Part shown: positions 43,204 to 51,510 of the stretch, one piece after another
Numbering within the stretch: position 1 is the stretch's first letter
How the letters are laid out: every line of letters starts with the position of its first letter
Source of the DNA: CAZEAP01 sp964510315
GTDB lineage: Bacteria; Planctomycetota; Brocadiia; SM23-32
Direction: 5' to 3'
Length of the DNA stretch: 64,000 nucleotides
Assembly: GCA_964510315.1 (NCBI GenBank)
Contig: CAZEAP010000019.1
Location: forward strand, 10,050-74,049
Made by a program: the position numbers and the translations under genes
Notes under the pieces: generated by a model
What the model saw: only the letters and a program-made list of their open reading frames with translations
Told to the model about the DNA's origin: nothing
The model's database searches: none

Positions 43204-45474
43204 GTGAAGTGCCTGGTGCTGACAGATACGTTCCCGAACCGGCTGGAGCCGTGGCGGGGAGTCTATAACCGGCGGCAGATCGAGGAGCTGGGAAAGCTCT
43301 CCGAACTCACGATTCTCAACCCGCTGCCCTGGACGCGCGTGGTGCGCCGCCCCAAGATGATCGGACTCCTGAGGGGAATGGATGATGTGCTCGAGGGAAT
43401 CCCAATGTATCATCCGTTGCTCTGGTACGTGCCCGGTTTGGGACGGAACTGGACCTGGCGCGGGGTAGTCCGCGCGGCACGCAAAACGGTGGAAGAACGC
43501 GAGCTCGGACCGTTCGATCTGATCCTGGCCACTTTTGTGTATCCGCACGGGACTGCGGCCATGCACCTGGCCGGGGAGCTTGGGGTGCCCTACGTCGTGA
43601 AGGCGCGAGGTAGCGACCTTCACCAGCTACCTCTGTCAGGCGCTCGCCGTGAGGCCGCGGCGCAGGCGCTGCAGGGCGCCGCCGCGGTGGTGGCGGTGAG
43701 CGGCAACCTGGCCGAGATCGCGCGCGATTTGGGAGCGCCGGACAGCAAAATTCGTGTCCTGCCCAACGGGGTGGATGTTTCCCGTTTCTCCCTGATCGAC
43801 CGCTCGGCCGCCCGCCGTGATCTGGGAGTGCCCGTCCATTCCACCCGCATCGCGCTTTTCGTGGGCAATCTCCTCCCAGTGAAGGGATTGGATGTTCTGA
43901 TTGAGGCATTGTCGGAGGAGACCCTCTCAGGGAGGTTTGACGGAGAGCTGCTGGTGCCGATCGCCGGCGACGGGCGGATGCGCCGTCGACTTGAGCGGCA
44001 ACTGAGCCGCAACGGGCTCAACGAGACGGTCCGGCTGCTGGGACGTCTCTCCCGCGAGGAGGTCGCCCTCTGGATGAACGCCGCCGACGTGCTCGTGCTG
44101 CCCAGCAGAAACGAAGGCTGCCCCAACGTTGTGTTGGAGGCACTGTGTTGTGGCACTCCGGTAGTGGCATCACGCGTGGGAGCGGTGCCGGATCTGCTCG
44201 ACGATGCGTCGGGCACCATCGTCCCCCCCGAGGACCCGCAGGCACTTGCCCGAGGCATCAAGGATGCGTTGGGGCGAAACTGGAACCGGGAGCACATCCG
44301 AAGCCGGGTTGAGGAGAAGTCGTGGGAAAACAACGCGCGGCAAATGCGCCACATTCTGACCGACGCGGTGACCGCAGGCGGGGGCTGCCCCCTGTCCAGG
44401 ACGCGGAATTCGGCATTAACGCCGAGAACGGCGACACGAGTTGTCAAAAAAGCGAGGATGAAGATGGACGGAAGCAAGGTCTTCATACGATCGGCTGAGG
44501 AAAGAAGCGTCGAGGAAGCCGTCAAAGAGGTTATGCGCTCGTGCCGGTGGGAGGAGCTGGTGGAACCCGGCGCGACCGTGGTGGTGAAGCCGAACCTGTG
44601 CACGCCCTCCAGGGAGCTTATCGACGTGGCCAACGTCTCCCCCGAGGTGCTCGCCGCGGTCTGTAAGGTGCTCAAGGAGCGGACCGACCAGGTGATCATC
44701 GGCGAATCCGACGGCATCCGTTACACCGCCGAGGAAACGTTCATGATGAACCGAACCTACCAGGTGGGAGCGGAGTGCGGATGTGAGGTGCTGAGCTTCG
44801 CACAGGACGAGTGGGTGCCGGTGGACCACCCGCATCTGGACGGCTGGGGACTCCCCCGCACCCTGCTGGAATGCGACGTGTTCGTGACGGTCGCCAAAGT
44901 CAAGACCCATGCCACCACCACCTTCACCGGTGCGCTGAAGAACCAGTGGGGCTGCCTGCCCCAGCACGACCGGATTCTCCTGCACAAATACCTCCACACC
45001 CTCATCGGCGAGCTGAACAAGATACTCCGCCCCCGACTGGCCGTCCTCGACGGACGGGTTGCCATGGAGGGCCGCGGGCCGGTCAACGGACAACCGGTTC
45101 GGCTGGACCTCATCATGGGAAGTCGGGACCCGGTCGCACTCGATGCGGCGGCCATGCGGTTCGTGGGGCTCGATCCCGCCAAAGCCGAGCACATCGTCCA
45201 CGCCGCTCGCATCGGCGTGGGACGCATGGAGGAGTCCGAGGTCGAGGTGGACACCGACACCGAATCACGCTGGCAGTTCGATCCGGCCGAGAAAGACTGG
45301 CCGATCAAGGCGCTCAACCTCCTGAGTCGCTCCCGCTTCATGACCAAGCACGTCATCCTCAACGACACGGTGTTCTTTCCGGCGCGATGGTTCGCCAACG
45401 CCTGTCGGTCCGTGAAGGCGCGAGTGACCGGCGGCCGCAAAGAATCGGCAAAAGCAGGAAGGACAGCCGAATGA
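43204..45474 (+). CDS. Fusion: glycosyltransferase family 4 + DUF362 domain
   Basis: GTG start nine bases after GGAG; 756 residues with no stop between two different proteins. Residues 1-395 are GT4: VLTDTFPNRLEPWRGVYNRRQ, VYPHGTAAMHLA, VLPNGVDVSRF, FVGNLLPVKGLDVLIEAL, SRNEGCPNVVLEALCCGTPVVAS. A basic linker follows. From about residue 420 comes DUF362: GATVVVKPNLCTP, IIGESDGIRY, VFVTVAKVKTHATTTFTGAL, KNQWGCLPQ, VLDGRVAMEGRGPVNG, SRDPVALDAAAMRFVGLD. An internal ATG at 44458 with GAGG just before it could also give separate DUF362. DUF362 function is unknown. Confidence 0.82.
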   Translation: MKCLVLTDTFPNRLEPWRGVYNRRQIEELGKLSELTILNPLPWTRVVRRPKMIGLLRGMDDVLEGIPMYHPLLWYVPGLGRNWTWRGVVRAARKTVEERELGPFDLILATFVYPHGTAAMHLAGELGVPYVVKARGSDLHQLPLSGARREAAAQALQGAAAVVAVSGNLAEIARDLGAPDSKIRVLPNGVDVSRFSLIDRSAARRDLGVPVHSTRIALFVGNLLPVKGLDVLIEALSEETLSGRFDGELLVPIAGDGRMRRRLERQLSRNGLNETVRLLGRLSREEVALWMNAADVLVLPSRNEGCPNVVLEALCCGTPVVASRVGAVPDLLDDASGTIVPPEDPQALARGIKDALGRNWNREHIRSRVEEKSWENNARQMRHILTDAVTAGGGCPLSRTRNSALTPRTATRVVKKARMKMDGSKVFIRSAEERSVEEAVKEVMRSCRWEELVEPGATVVVKPNLCTPSRELIDVANVSPEVLAAVCKVLKERTDQVIIGESDGIRYTAEETFMMNRTYQVGAECGCEVLSFAQDEWVPVDHPHLDGWGLPRTLLECDVFVTVAKVKTHATTTFTGALKNQWGCLPQHDRILLHKYLHTLIGELNKILRPRLAVLDGRVAMEGRGPVNGQPVRLDLIMGSRDPVALDAAAMRFVGLDPAKAEHIVHAARIGVGRMEESEVEVDTDTESRWQFDPAEKDWPIKALNLLSRSRFMTKHVILNDTVFFPARWFANACRSVKARVTGGRKESAKAGRTAE

Positions 45475-46736
45475 CCACCAGGGGACCCACAAACACCAAC
45501 GGCCTCCTGCGGGGGGAGAACGTCATCATTTTCTCCTCCGACGACTGGGACAGCGGCCTGAAGACCAGCAAGTATCACATCGCGCGCCGTCTGGCCCGCC
45601 ACAACCGGGTCCTGTTCGTCAACTCCATCGGCCTCCGCGCGCCCGCCGCCTCCGGTGCCGACATCAAGAGGGCCCTCGGCAAACTGGCGTCCTTCTGCCG
45701 CGGAGCCGTCAGGGTGCCCGAAGGGCTGCACGTTTACAGCCCCATAGTCTGCCCCTTTGGCCGCGAGAGGCGGACGGTGGAGAAGTTCAACAGCCTGCTG
45801 CTTCGCAGCGCCCTCCGCTGGCTTCAGCTACGCCTCGGGCTCCGGCGACCCGTCGTCTTCGCATTCGCACCCACTTTCAACGAGGTGGTCGGCTCGCTGG
45901 GAGAGAAGACGGTCGTCTACTACTGCATCGATGATCTGCGGGGCTACGCCGGGGTGGACCCCGCCTGGTTTGACCGGAAGGAAGACGAGCTGCTCGACCG
46001 CGCCGACTGCGCAATCGCCTCTTCCGCCGAACTGGCCGAACAGCTCGGTCGCCGCCGCCGCACTCCCACCCACCACGTGCCCCACGGCGTGGACTGGGCC
46101 CTGTTCCGCGGCGCCGTCGACAAGGAGCTGCCGGTCCCCGAAGACCTGGAGCCCATCCCCCCGCCGCGACTCGGTTTCTACGGCTTTCTCTCCGACGAAT
46201 GGCTCGATTACGGACTGCTCGGGCGCATGGCTCAGGAGAAGCCGGACTGGCAGATCGTGCTGATCGGCCGGCCCCGGGCGGGGATGGACATGGCGGAGGC
46301 CGCACCGGAGCCCAACATTCACTTCCTGGGCCTGAAGCCTTTCGAGCGGCTTCCCGCATACACCCGGCACTTCGACCTGGGATTGGTCCCCTTCCGGCTG
46401 AACGAGTTGACCCGCCACTCCAACCCCCTGAAGCTGCTGGAGTACCTCAGCGGGGGGCTGCCCGTTGTCACCACCGATATCCCGGAGGTGCGCCGGTATG
46501 GGGAACTCATTCACATCGCCGGCTCCCATTCGGAGTTCATCGAAGCCTGCGAACGCGCACTGAGACAGGGGAGCCCGTCGGAGCGCCGGCAGCGCTCCGA
46601 CGCGGTGCGCGTCCACTCATGGGCGGAGCGAGTTCGGACCATATCGCGGATCGTTTACAACGGCGCGGGCACGCCGGTTCCCGGAGCCCCGCACCGGCCG
46701 GACAAAGTGAGCAAGAGAGAACAAGAGACGCGATGA
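45471..46736 (+). CDS. GT-B-fold glycosyltransferase (GT4/GT1-like)
   Basis: 421 residues, start in ATGA at 45471. The N-terminus (ENVIIFSSDDWDSGLKTSKY, HIARRLARHNRVLFVNSIGL) and KTVVYYCIDDLRGYAGVDP are typical of a glycosyltransferase subgroup in exopolysaccharide loci. The donor domain has RLGFYGFLSDEWLDYGLLG, PNIHFLGLKPFERLPAYTRH, FDLGLVPFRLNELTRHSNPL and LKLLEYLSGGLPVVTTDIPE. Coupled to both neighbours by 4-bp overlaps. Confidence 0.85.
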   Translation: MTTRGPTNTNGLLRGENVIIFSSDDWDSGLKTSKYHIARRLARHNRVLFVNSIGLRAPAASGADIKRALGKLASFCRGAVRVPEGLHVYSPIVCPFGRERRTVEKFNSLLLRSALRWLQLRLGLRRPVVFAFAPTFNEVVGSLGEKTVVYYCIDDLRGYAGVDPAWFDRKEDELLDRADCAIASSAELAEQLGRRRRTPTHHVPHGVDWALFRGAVDKELPVPEDLEPIPPPRLGFYGFLSDEWLDYGLLGRMAQEKPDWQIVLIGRPRAGMDMAEAAPEPNIHFLGLKPFERLPAYTRHFDLGLVPFRLNELTRHSNPLKLLEYLSGGLPVVTTDIPEVRRYGELIHIAGSHSEFIEACERALRQGSPSERRQRSDAVRVHSWAERVRTISRIVYNGAGTPVPGAPHRPDKVSKREQETR

Positions 46737-48913
46737 GAGTCCTGATAACAGGCGCAAGCGGCTTTCTGGGCGGGCACCTGGCCGAGCTGTTCACGGAGGC
46801 CGGCCACGATGTCCGGGGATTGGTCCGCACCACCAGTGACACCAGCCTGCTGGAACGGCTCGGGGTCGAGACCGTCCGCGGGGACCTGAAGGACCACCGC
46901 TCCCTGGCCCGTGCAGTGGAAGGCGTCGACGCCGTGATCCACGCCGCCTCCACCATGGGGGGCGTGCCGGAGGAGTACGAGCAGGCCACGATCCGCGGCA
47001 CACGGCAGTTGCTCAATATGGCACAGGAGGCGGGCGTGGGCAGGTTCGTGCACATCAGCTCCGTCAGCGTCTACCCGCTGAGCAAACTCCCGGCCGGCGA
47101 GGAGATCAGCGAAGAGGCCCCCTACGAGGACGACCCGCGACTGCTGACCAACTATTCCAAATCCAAGATCGGCGCCGACCGGGCCGCCCTCGAGTTCGCC
47201 GAGTCCGGCGAGATGGAGGTGGTGGTGCTGCGGCCAGCCATCCTGTACGGCCCGCGCGGCAGATGGAACTTGCCCCGCATGGGCTATCCGCTGGGGAAGA
47301 AGTGGTACGTGATAGTCGGCAACGGGCGAATGGAGCTGCCCGCATGCGCGGTGGAGAATTGCGCTCGAGCGGCGCTGCCGGCGGTCGAGAAAGAAGAGGT
47401 CCAGGAGGGCGCTTACAACCTCATCGACGACGAGCTTTTCACGCAGAAGGAGTATCTCCGCCGCTTGAAACGCGACGTGCGGCCGGGGATGAAGATCATT
47501 GGCTTCCCCTATCCCCTCGCCCGGGCCTTCGGATGGCTGTTCGGGCTGGGGATGAAAATCCTGGGGCGCAGCAATCCCTTCCACGCAGCGCACATGATCT
47601 CCTGCCACCGGCAGAGGAGATATTCCAACGAGAAGGCAAAGCGGGAGCTGGGTTGGCGACCGCGCAAGGGCAAGGAGGAGGCCCTCTCGGAAACGATGCG
47701 CAGGTTGGGCCGCCGGGAACGCCTCAGCCGCCGCGCCGACATCCGACGGCTGGGCCGACCCGTCCCCGACGCCCCACCACTTCGGGCATGCCTGATCGGG
47801 TGCGGCATGATCGGCCGGGAGCACCTCCGCGTGCTGAGGCGGATGAAGAACGCCAAGGTTGCCGCCCTCTGCGACGTCGATACGGAATCGGCCGACCGGC
47901 TGGCCGAGCAGTTCCGCGTGCCCCGCACCTACGGGGACGCCGGGGAGATGCTTGCCGCCGAGAAGCCCGACGTGGTGCACGTGCTGACGCCTCCTGCGAC
48001 CCACGCCGGCCTGGTGGAGCTGTCCGCGCAGCACGGCGCCCACATCCTGGTGGAAAAGCCGATGGCCATGGACGCCGAGGAGGCCCGCCGCATGGCGAAA
48101 TGCGCCGCCGAGGCCGGCGTGCAGCTCTGCGTGGACCACAACCACCTCTACGACCCCGCAATGGTTAAAGCGCGCAAACTCGTGGAGTCCGGCGCGCTGG
48201 GCGAGATAATCTGGGTGGACAGCTACTACGGATTCAACCTGGGAAGCAACCCCGGAAGCCGCTACCTGATACCCGGCGCCGCCGAACACTGGACCTTCGG
48301 ACTGGCCGGCGACCTGTACCAGAACCTGGCCCCTCATCCGCTGTCCGTGGCCCTCGAACTGCTCGGCAAGCCGGAGAAGGTCCACGCCCACGCCCAGCCC
48401 AGCCGGGTCGTCCAGCACCAGGCGACCGACGAACTGCGCCTGATGTTGGAGAGTGACAACGCCGGCGGCCTCATCACCGTCTCCATCGCCGCCTGCCCGC
48501 GGTTTCAGCATCTACGTATCTATGGGACCCGGATGTCGGTTTTCGTGGATTTCCTCAATAAGTGGGTCCTCACCCAGCGGGTTATGCGGGGCATGCCGAA
48601 GGCTGTCTCCCGGGCGCTGATGAACCTGGGAGATGCCTGGGCAGTGCTGCGAGGAACCCTGGGGGGAACGCTGAAGGTCCTCCTCGGACGGTGGACCCCG
48701 TATGAAGGACTGGACCTGCTGGTGAGGGAATACTACGCGGCCCTCCAGGCGGGCAGGGAGCCGCCGGTGACGGCCGATGAGGCCATCGAGGTGATGGATG
48801 TCATGGATGAAGCATGGCGACAGATCGGCTGCACCGAAGGCGGCCGGCAGCCGGTAAAGAGCGGTCCGGCGCAGACCTCGCCCGTGCGGCCTACACAGGG
48901 AGGAAAAGGATGA
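46733..48913 (+). CDS. Fusion: NAD-dependent epimerase/dehydratase + Gfo/Idh/MocA oxidoreductase
   Basis: 726 residues. Residues 1-320 are an extended SDR sugar enzyme: VLITGASGFLGGHLAE nucleotide site, ISSVSVYPLS and the catalytic Tyr-x3-Lys in NYSKSKIG. Residues about 345-700 are a Gfo/Idh/MocA oxidoreductase: ACLIGCGMIGREHLRVLRRM, VVHVLTPPATHAGLVELSAQ, ILVEKPMAMDAEEARR (Lys of the family's EKP motif) and GDLYQNLAPHPLSVALELLG. Joined, the two could carry out successive oxidation and epimerisation/reduction of a nucleotide sugar. It is the last gene of the long coupled chain. A strong GGGAGG lies before its stop, but no convincing gene follows until 49406. Confidence 0.88.
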   Translation: MRVLITGASGFLGGHLAELFTEAGHDVRGLVRTTSDTSLLERLGVETVRGDLKDHRSLARAVEGVDAVIHAASTMGGVPEEYEQATIRGTRQLLNMAQEAGVGRFVHISSVSVYPLSKLPAGEEISEEAPYEDDPRLLTNYSKSKIGADRAALEFAESGEMEVVVLRPAILYGPRGRWNLPRMGYPLGKKWYVIVGNGRMELPACAVENCARAALPAVEKEEVQEGAYNLIDDELFTQKEYLRRLKRDVRPGMKIIGFPYPLARAFGWLFGLGMKILGRSNPFHAAHMISCHRQRRYSNEKAKRELGWRPRKGKEEALSETMRRLGRRERLSRRADIRRLGRPVPDAPPLRACLIGCGMIGREHLRVLRRMKNAKVAALCDVDTESADRLAEQFRVPRTYGDAGEMLAAEKPDVVHVLTPPATHAGLVELSAQHGAHILVEKPMAMDAEEARRMAKCAAEAGVQLCVDHNHLYDPAMVKARKLVESGALGEIIWVDSYYGFNLGSNPGSRYLIPGAAEHWTFGLAGDLYQNLAPHPLSVALELLGKPEKVHAHAQPSRVVQHQATDELRLMLESDNAGGLITVSIAACPRFQHLRIYGTRMSVFVDFLNKWVLTQRVMRGMPKAVSRALMNLGDAWAVLRGTLGGTLKVLLGRWTPYEGLDLLVREYYAALQAGREPPVTADEAIEVMDVMDEAWRQIGCTEGGRQPVKSGPAQTSPVRPTQGGKG

Positions 48914-49045
48914 TACACACGCAGACGGCCGAGCAGAATGGCGGGCGCCCGGCGTGCTTGTGGGCGACGCACCGAAGCGGCACTCACACGTTGGCCGGCG
49001 TCCACCGGCGACAGCCACTGAACCGTGCGTGCGGGAAAATCAATC

Positions 49046-49073
49046 TTGACTTCTCAGCCGCCAAACCTATAAT
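49046..49073 (+). promoter_or_regulatory. Sigma-70-type promoter for the PrsK/PrsR-like operon
   Basis: TTGACT and TATAAT separated by 16 bases, close to full consensus. The kinase ATG at 49406 is about 325 bases downstream. The remainder of 48914-49405 shows no supported gene; a 173-codon frame from 48910 lacks protein-like composition. Confidence 0.7.
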
Positions 49074-49405
49074 GGCCAGATGGCTCTTTAATGGGGTGCC
49101 CTGTCGGGCTCGGCTGCACGCCGCCGCGACAGGGAGTCGGCATCGATCACGCACCGTAAAGCTGCCCGATCGCACGCTGGGCCGGAGCAACGCAAATTGC
49201 CGAGCGCAGATTGGGAAGGGGAGAGTGTCGCCCCATCAGCCGCGCTGGCTGACTGCAAGCTCTGCACCGCATCTCACCGGTACCGTTTCGGACTCATCGG
49301 TCCTATGCTTCGGGGAAGGACTCGCCCCGTGGAACCGGGCCGGTATATCTGGTCCGGAACCGGGCGCCATTGCAAGTCGCAGCAGCATCACAAGGAGGGG
49401 GAAAG

Positions 49406-51502
49406 ATGAAAGAAGACAGCTCAACGGTTGACGACGCTCGACTCGTGGTGATCTGCCACGGCTGCTCGGCGGATTCCGCCGTGGAGGAGGTCCTCTCCTC
49501 TGCCGGCTACCAGCTCCGGGAAGTGGAGCGTCCCGAGGATTTGCAGGACGGCGGAGCGTCCAAGGACGGCCCGCCCGTTGCCGCGCTTCTGGCCCCTGCT
49601 GCGGAGACCGACATCGTCCCGACGTTGCGGGAGACGGCGGAGCTGGTGCCTTCAGCCAGGTTCGTCGTGCTTACCGCCAAGGAGCAGGACCTGCCTTCGG
49701 AGTGCTTCGCCGGGCCGAGACATCCCAACAGGGTGCTGTGGATCAGCGGGTATACGCGGTCGGAACAGGCCATCGAAAGCATTCGGCGCTTCGTTCAGGG
49801 GCAGGCCTACTTCTGGGCGAGCGACATCGAGCCCGCCGACTCCCGGAGCATCTTCCTGCTGGACAGCTCATCCGGACCTGCCGCTGAAGATTATAACAAG
49901 GCCAAGCGACTCCGGGCCATCGTCAGAGAACTGCCCGGCTGGACGGACCTGGTTCCGATGTTGGAAGAAGCCCTGCGCCGGTGCCTGGATGTGCTCCAGT
50001 GCGAGGCCGGCAGCGTCTACCTGTGGGACGAGCAGAAAGAGAACCTTGTGCTTCGGGCCGCCGAGGGCCCCGAGAAGGACCAACGCCTGGGAACACGCCA
50101 GGGGCTTGGAGACGGGCTGGCCGGCTGGGTCGCCCAGGCCCGGGAGCCCATCCTGGTGACCGATGCGCGGAAGGTAGAGAAGCTGAAACAGCGGACCTGC
50201 AAGCGATACCCCGACCATAGCTGCCTGGCCACGCCCCTGATGCACGGCGATCAACTTCTGGGAGTGCTGTGCCTGACAATGCGCCGGGGCGGCCGACTTT
50301 TCCAGCCGGAGGACCTACTGCTGGCCCGCGAGGTCCGCCAGGAACTCGGCTCGCTGATCTCGCCCCTGACCGTGCTTTCGGACATGCAGCGCCTGAACGA
50401 CAAGCTGGTGCAGTTGTTCAGGCAGCGTTCCGACCTTCTGGTCCAAAAAGACGGGGAGGTGGCGGAGGCCTATGCGCTGAGCGGGGACATCCTGAACGGC
50501 ATCCCCATCGGAGTGATCGCCTACGACCCGCAGTTGCGCGTGCGCTCCCTGAACGCCACGGCCAGGGACCTTCTGGGCCGGGAGGCATGGGTCGGGCGTT
50601 CCGTGCCCCTGGCGGTCCGTCTGGAGATGGAGGAGGAGTGGCCCGAGAAGCTGCGCGCGGTTATCTCCAACGGTTCCGACTTTCGTGTGCAACGTGCCAA
50701 CTACCGGTCCAACGGCCTCTCCCGGGTGCTGGACATCCAGGGCGCACCCCTGCACGACTCCGAGGGCACCTGCATCGGTGGCATCCTGACCCTTCAGGAC
50801 GTCAGCGACGACGTGGAGATGGAGGAGAAATTGCTGTCGGCCGAGCGTCTGGCCACCGTCGGCAAGGTTGCCGCCAAGGTAGCCCACGAACTGAACAATC
50901 CACTGGACGGGATACTCCGGTTCACAAATCTGGCCATGCGCAAGCTGAAGGAGAACCCCGAGGAAGCAGAATCCCACCTTCGGGACTGCCGGCAGGGGCT
51001 GCTGCGCATGAGCAACACGCTGACCCAGTTGCTGGCCTTCTCCCGCAGCAAAAAGAGGCCGGGACGGCCGCCCAGCATAACTCGCGTAATCCGCGACTGC
51101 ATCGCGCTCTACGAGGAGCGGATGCACTCCAGCAACATCGAAATGTCGCTCGACGTCCCGCCTGACCTGCCCTCCTGCCCCATTCCCGAACTCTTCGAAG
51201 TGATGAGCAATCTGGTCAAGAACGCTCTCGAAGCGATGGGCCACAGCGGTACGCTCACTGTGGAAGCCGCCCCGAGCGATGGCACCGTCCGAATCCGCGT
51301 TGCCGACACCGGGCCGGGTATTCCCGAGGAGATACGCGAGAAGATCTTCGAGCCCTTCTTCAGCACCAAGACGGACTTCGGAGGCACCGGGCTCGGACTG
51401 GCCATGTGCCGGGACCTGCTGGGCAAAAGGGGCGGGGAGATAACCTTCGAAACAGGCCAAGAGGGAACGACATTCGAGGTATCAGTGCCCGTTGGTGAAT
51501 AG
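49406..51502 (+). CDS. Sensor histidine kinase, GAF-PAS type (PrsK-like)
   Basis: ATG after AGGAGGGGGAAAG; 698 residues. An N-terminal receiver-like region (about 10-130) precedes a GAF domain (180-330, CEAGSVYLWDEQKENLVLRAAEG, RYPDHSCLATPLMHGDQLLG), a PAS domain (360-475, GVIAYDPQLRVRSLNATARDLLG), and the kinase core with phospho-acceptor His in VAAKVAHELNNPLDGIL, N-box MSNLVKNALEAM, G1 RVADTGPGIP, F EPFFSTK and G2 GGTGLGLAMC. No membrane helix is visible, so it senses a cytoplasmic cue. Gene order with an NtrC-type partner next to an exosortase locus matches the PrsK/PrsR pair that controls PEP-CTERM genes. Confidence 0.85.
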   Translation: MKEDSSTVDDARLVVICHGCSADSAVEEVLSSAGYQLREVERPEDLQDGGASKDGPPVAALLAPAAETDIVPTLRETAELVPSARFVVLTAKEQDLPSECFAGPRHPNRVLWISGYTRSEQAIESIRRFVQGQAYFWASDIEPADSRSIFLLDSSSGPAAEDYNKAKRLRAIVRELPGWTDLVPMLEEALRRCLDVLQCEAGSVYLWDEQKENLVLRAAEGPEKDQRLGTRQGLGDGLAGWVAQAREPILVTDARKVEKLKQRTCKRYPDHSCLATPLMHGDQLLGVLCLTMRRGGRLFQPEDLLLAREVRQELGSLISPLTVLSDMQRLNDKLVQLFRQRSDLLVQKDGEVAEAYALSGDILNGIPIGVIAYDPQLRVRSLNATARDLLGREAWVGRSVPLAVRLEMEEEWPEKLRAVISNGSDFRVQRANYRSNGLSRVLDIQGAPLHDSEGTCIGGILTLQDVSDDVEMEEKLLSAERLATVGKVAAKVAHELNNPLDGILRFTNLAMRKLKENPEEAESHLRDCRQGLLRMSNTLTQLLAFSRSKKRPGRPPSITRVIRDCIALYEERMHSSNIEMSLDVPPDLPSCPIPELFEVMSNLVKNALEAMGHSGTLTVEAAPSDGTVRIRVADTGPGIPEEIREKIFEPFFSTKTDFGGTGLGLAMCRDLLGKRGGEITFETGQEGTTFEVSVPVGE

Positions 51503-51510
51503 GAGACTCC

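Noticed and set aside
49236..49275. GG-N10-GC match (TGGCTGACTGCAAGC) as a sigma-54 promoter for the kinase operon
   Set aside because: The -12 half lacks TTGC and there is no upstream operator; the sigma-70 promoter is far stronger.
48910..49431. 173-codon frame beginning in ATGA after the oxidoreductase fusion, with a strong ribosome site
   Set aside because: Composition is not protein-like, it crosses a near-consensus sigma-70 promoter and overlaps the start of the kinase gene.
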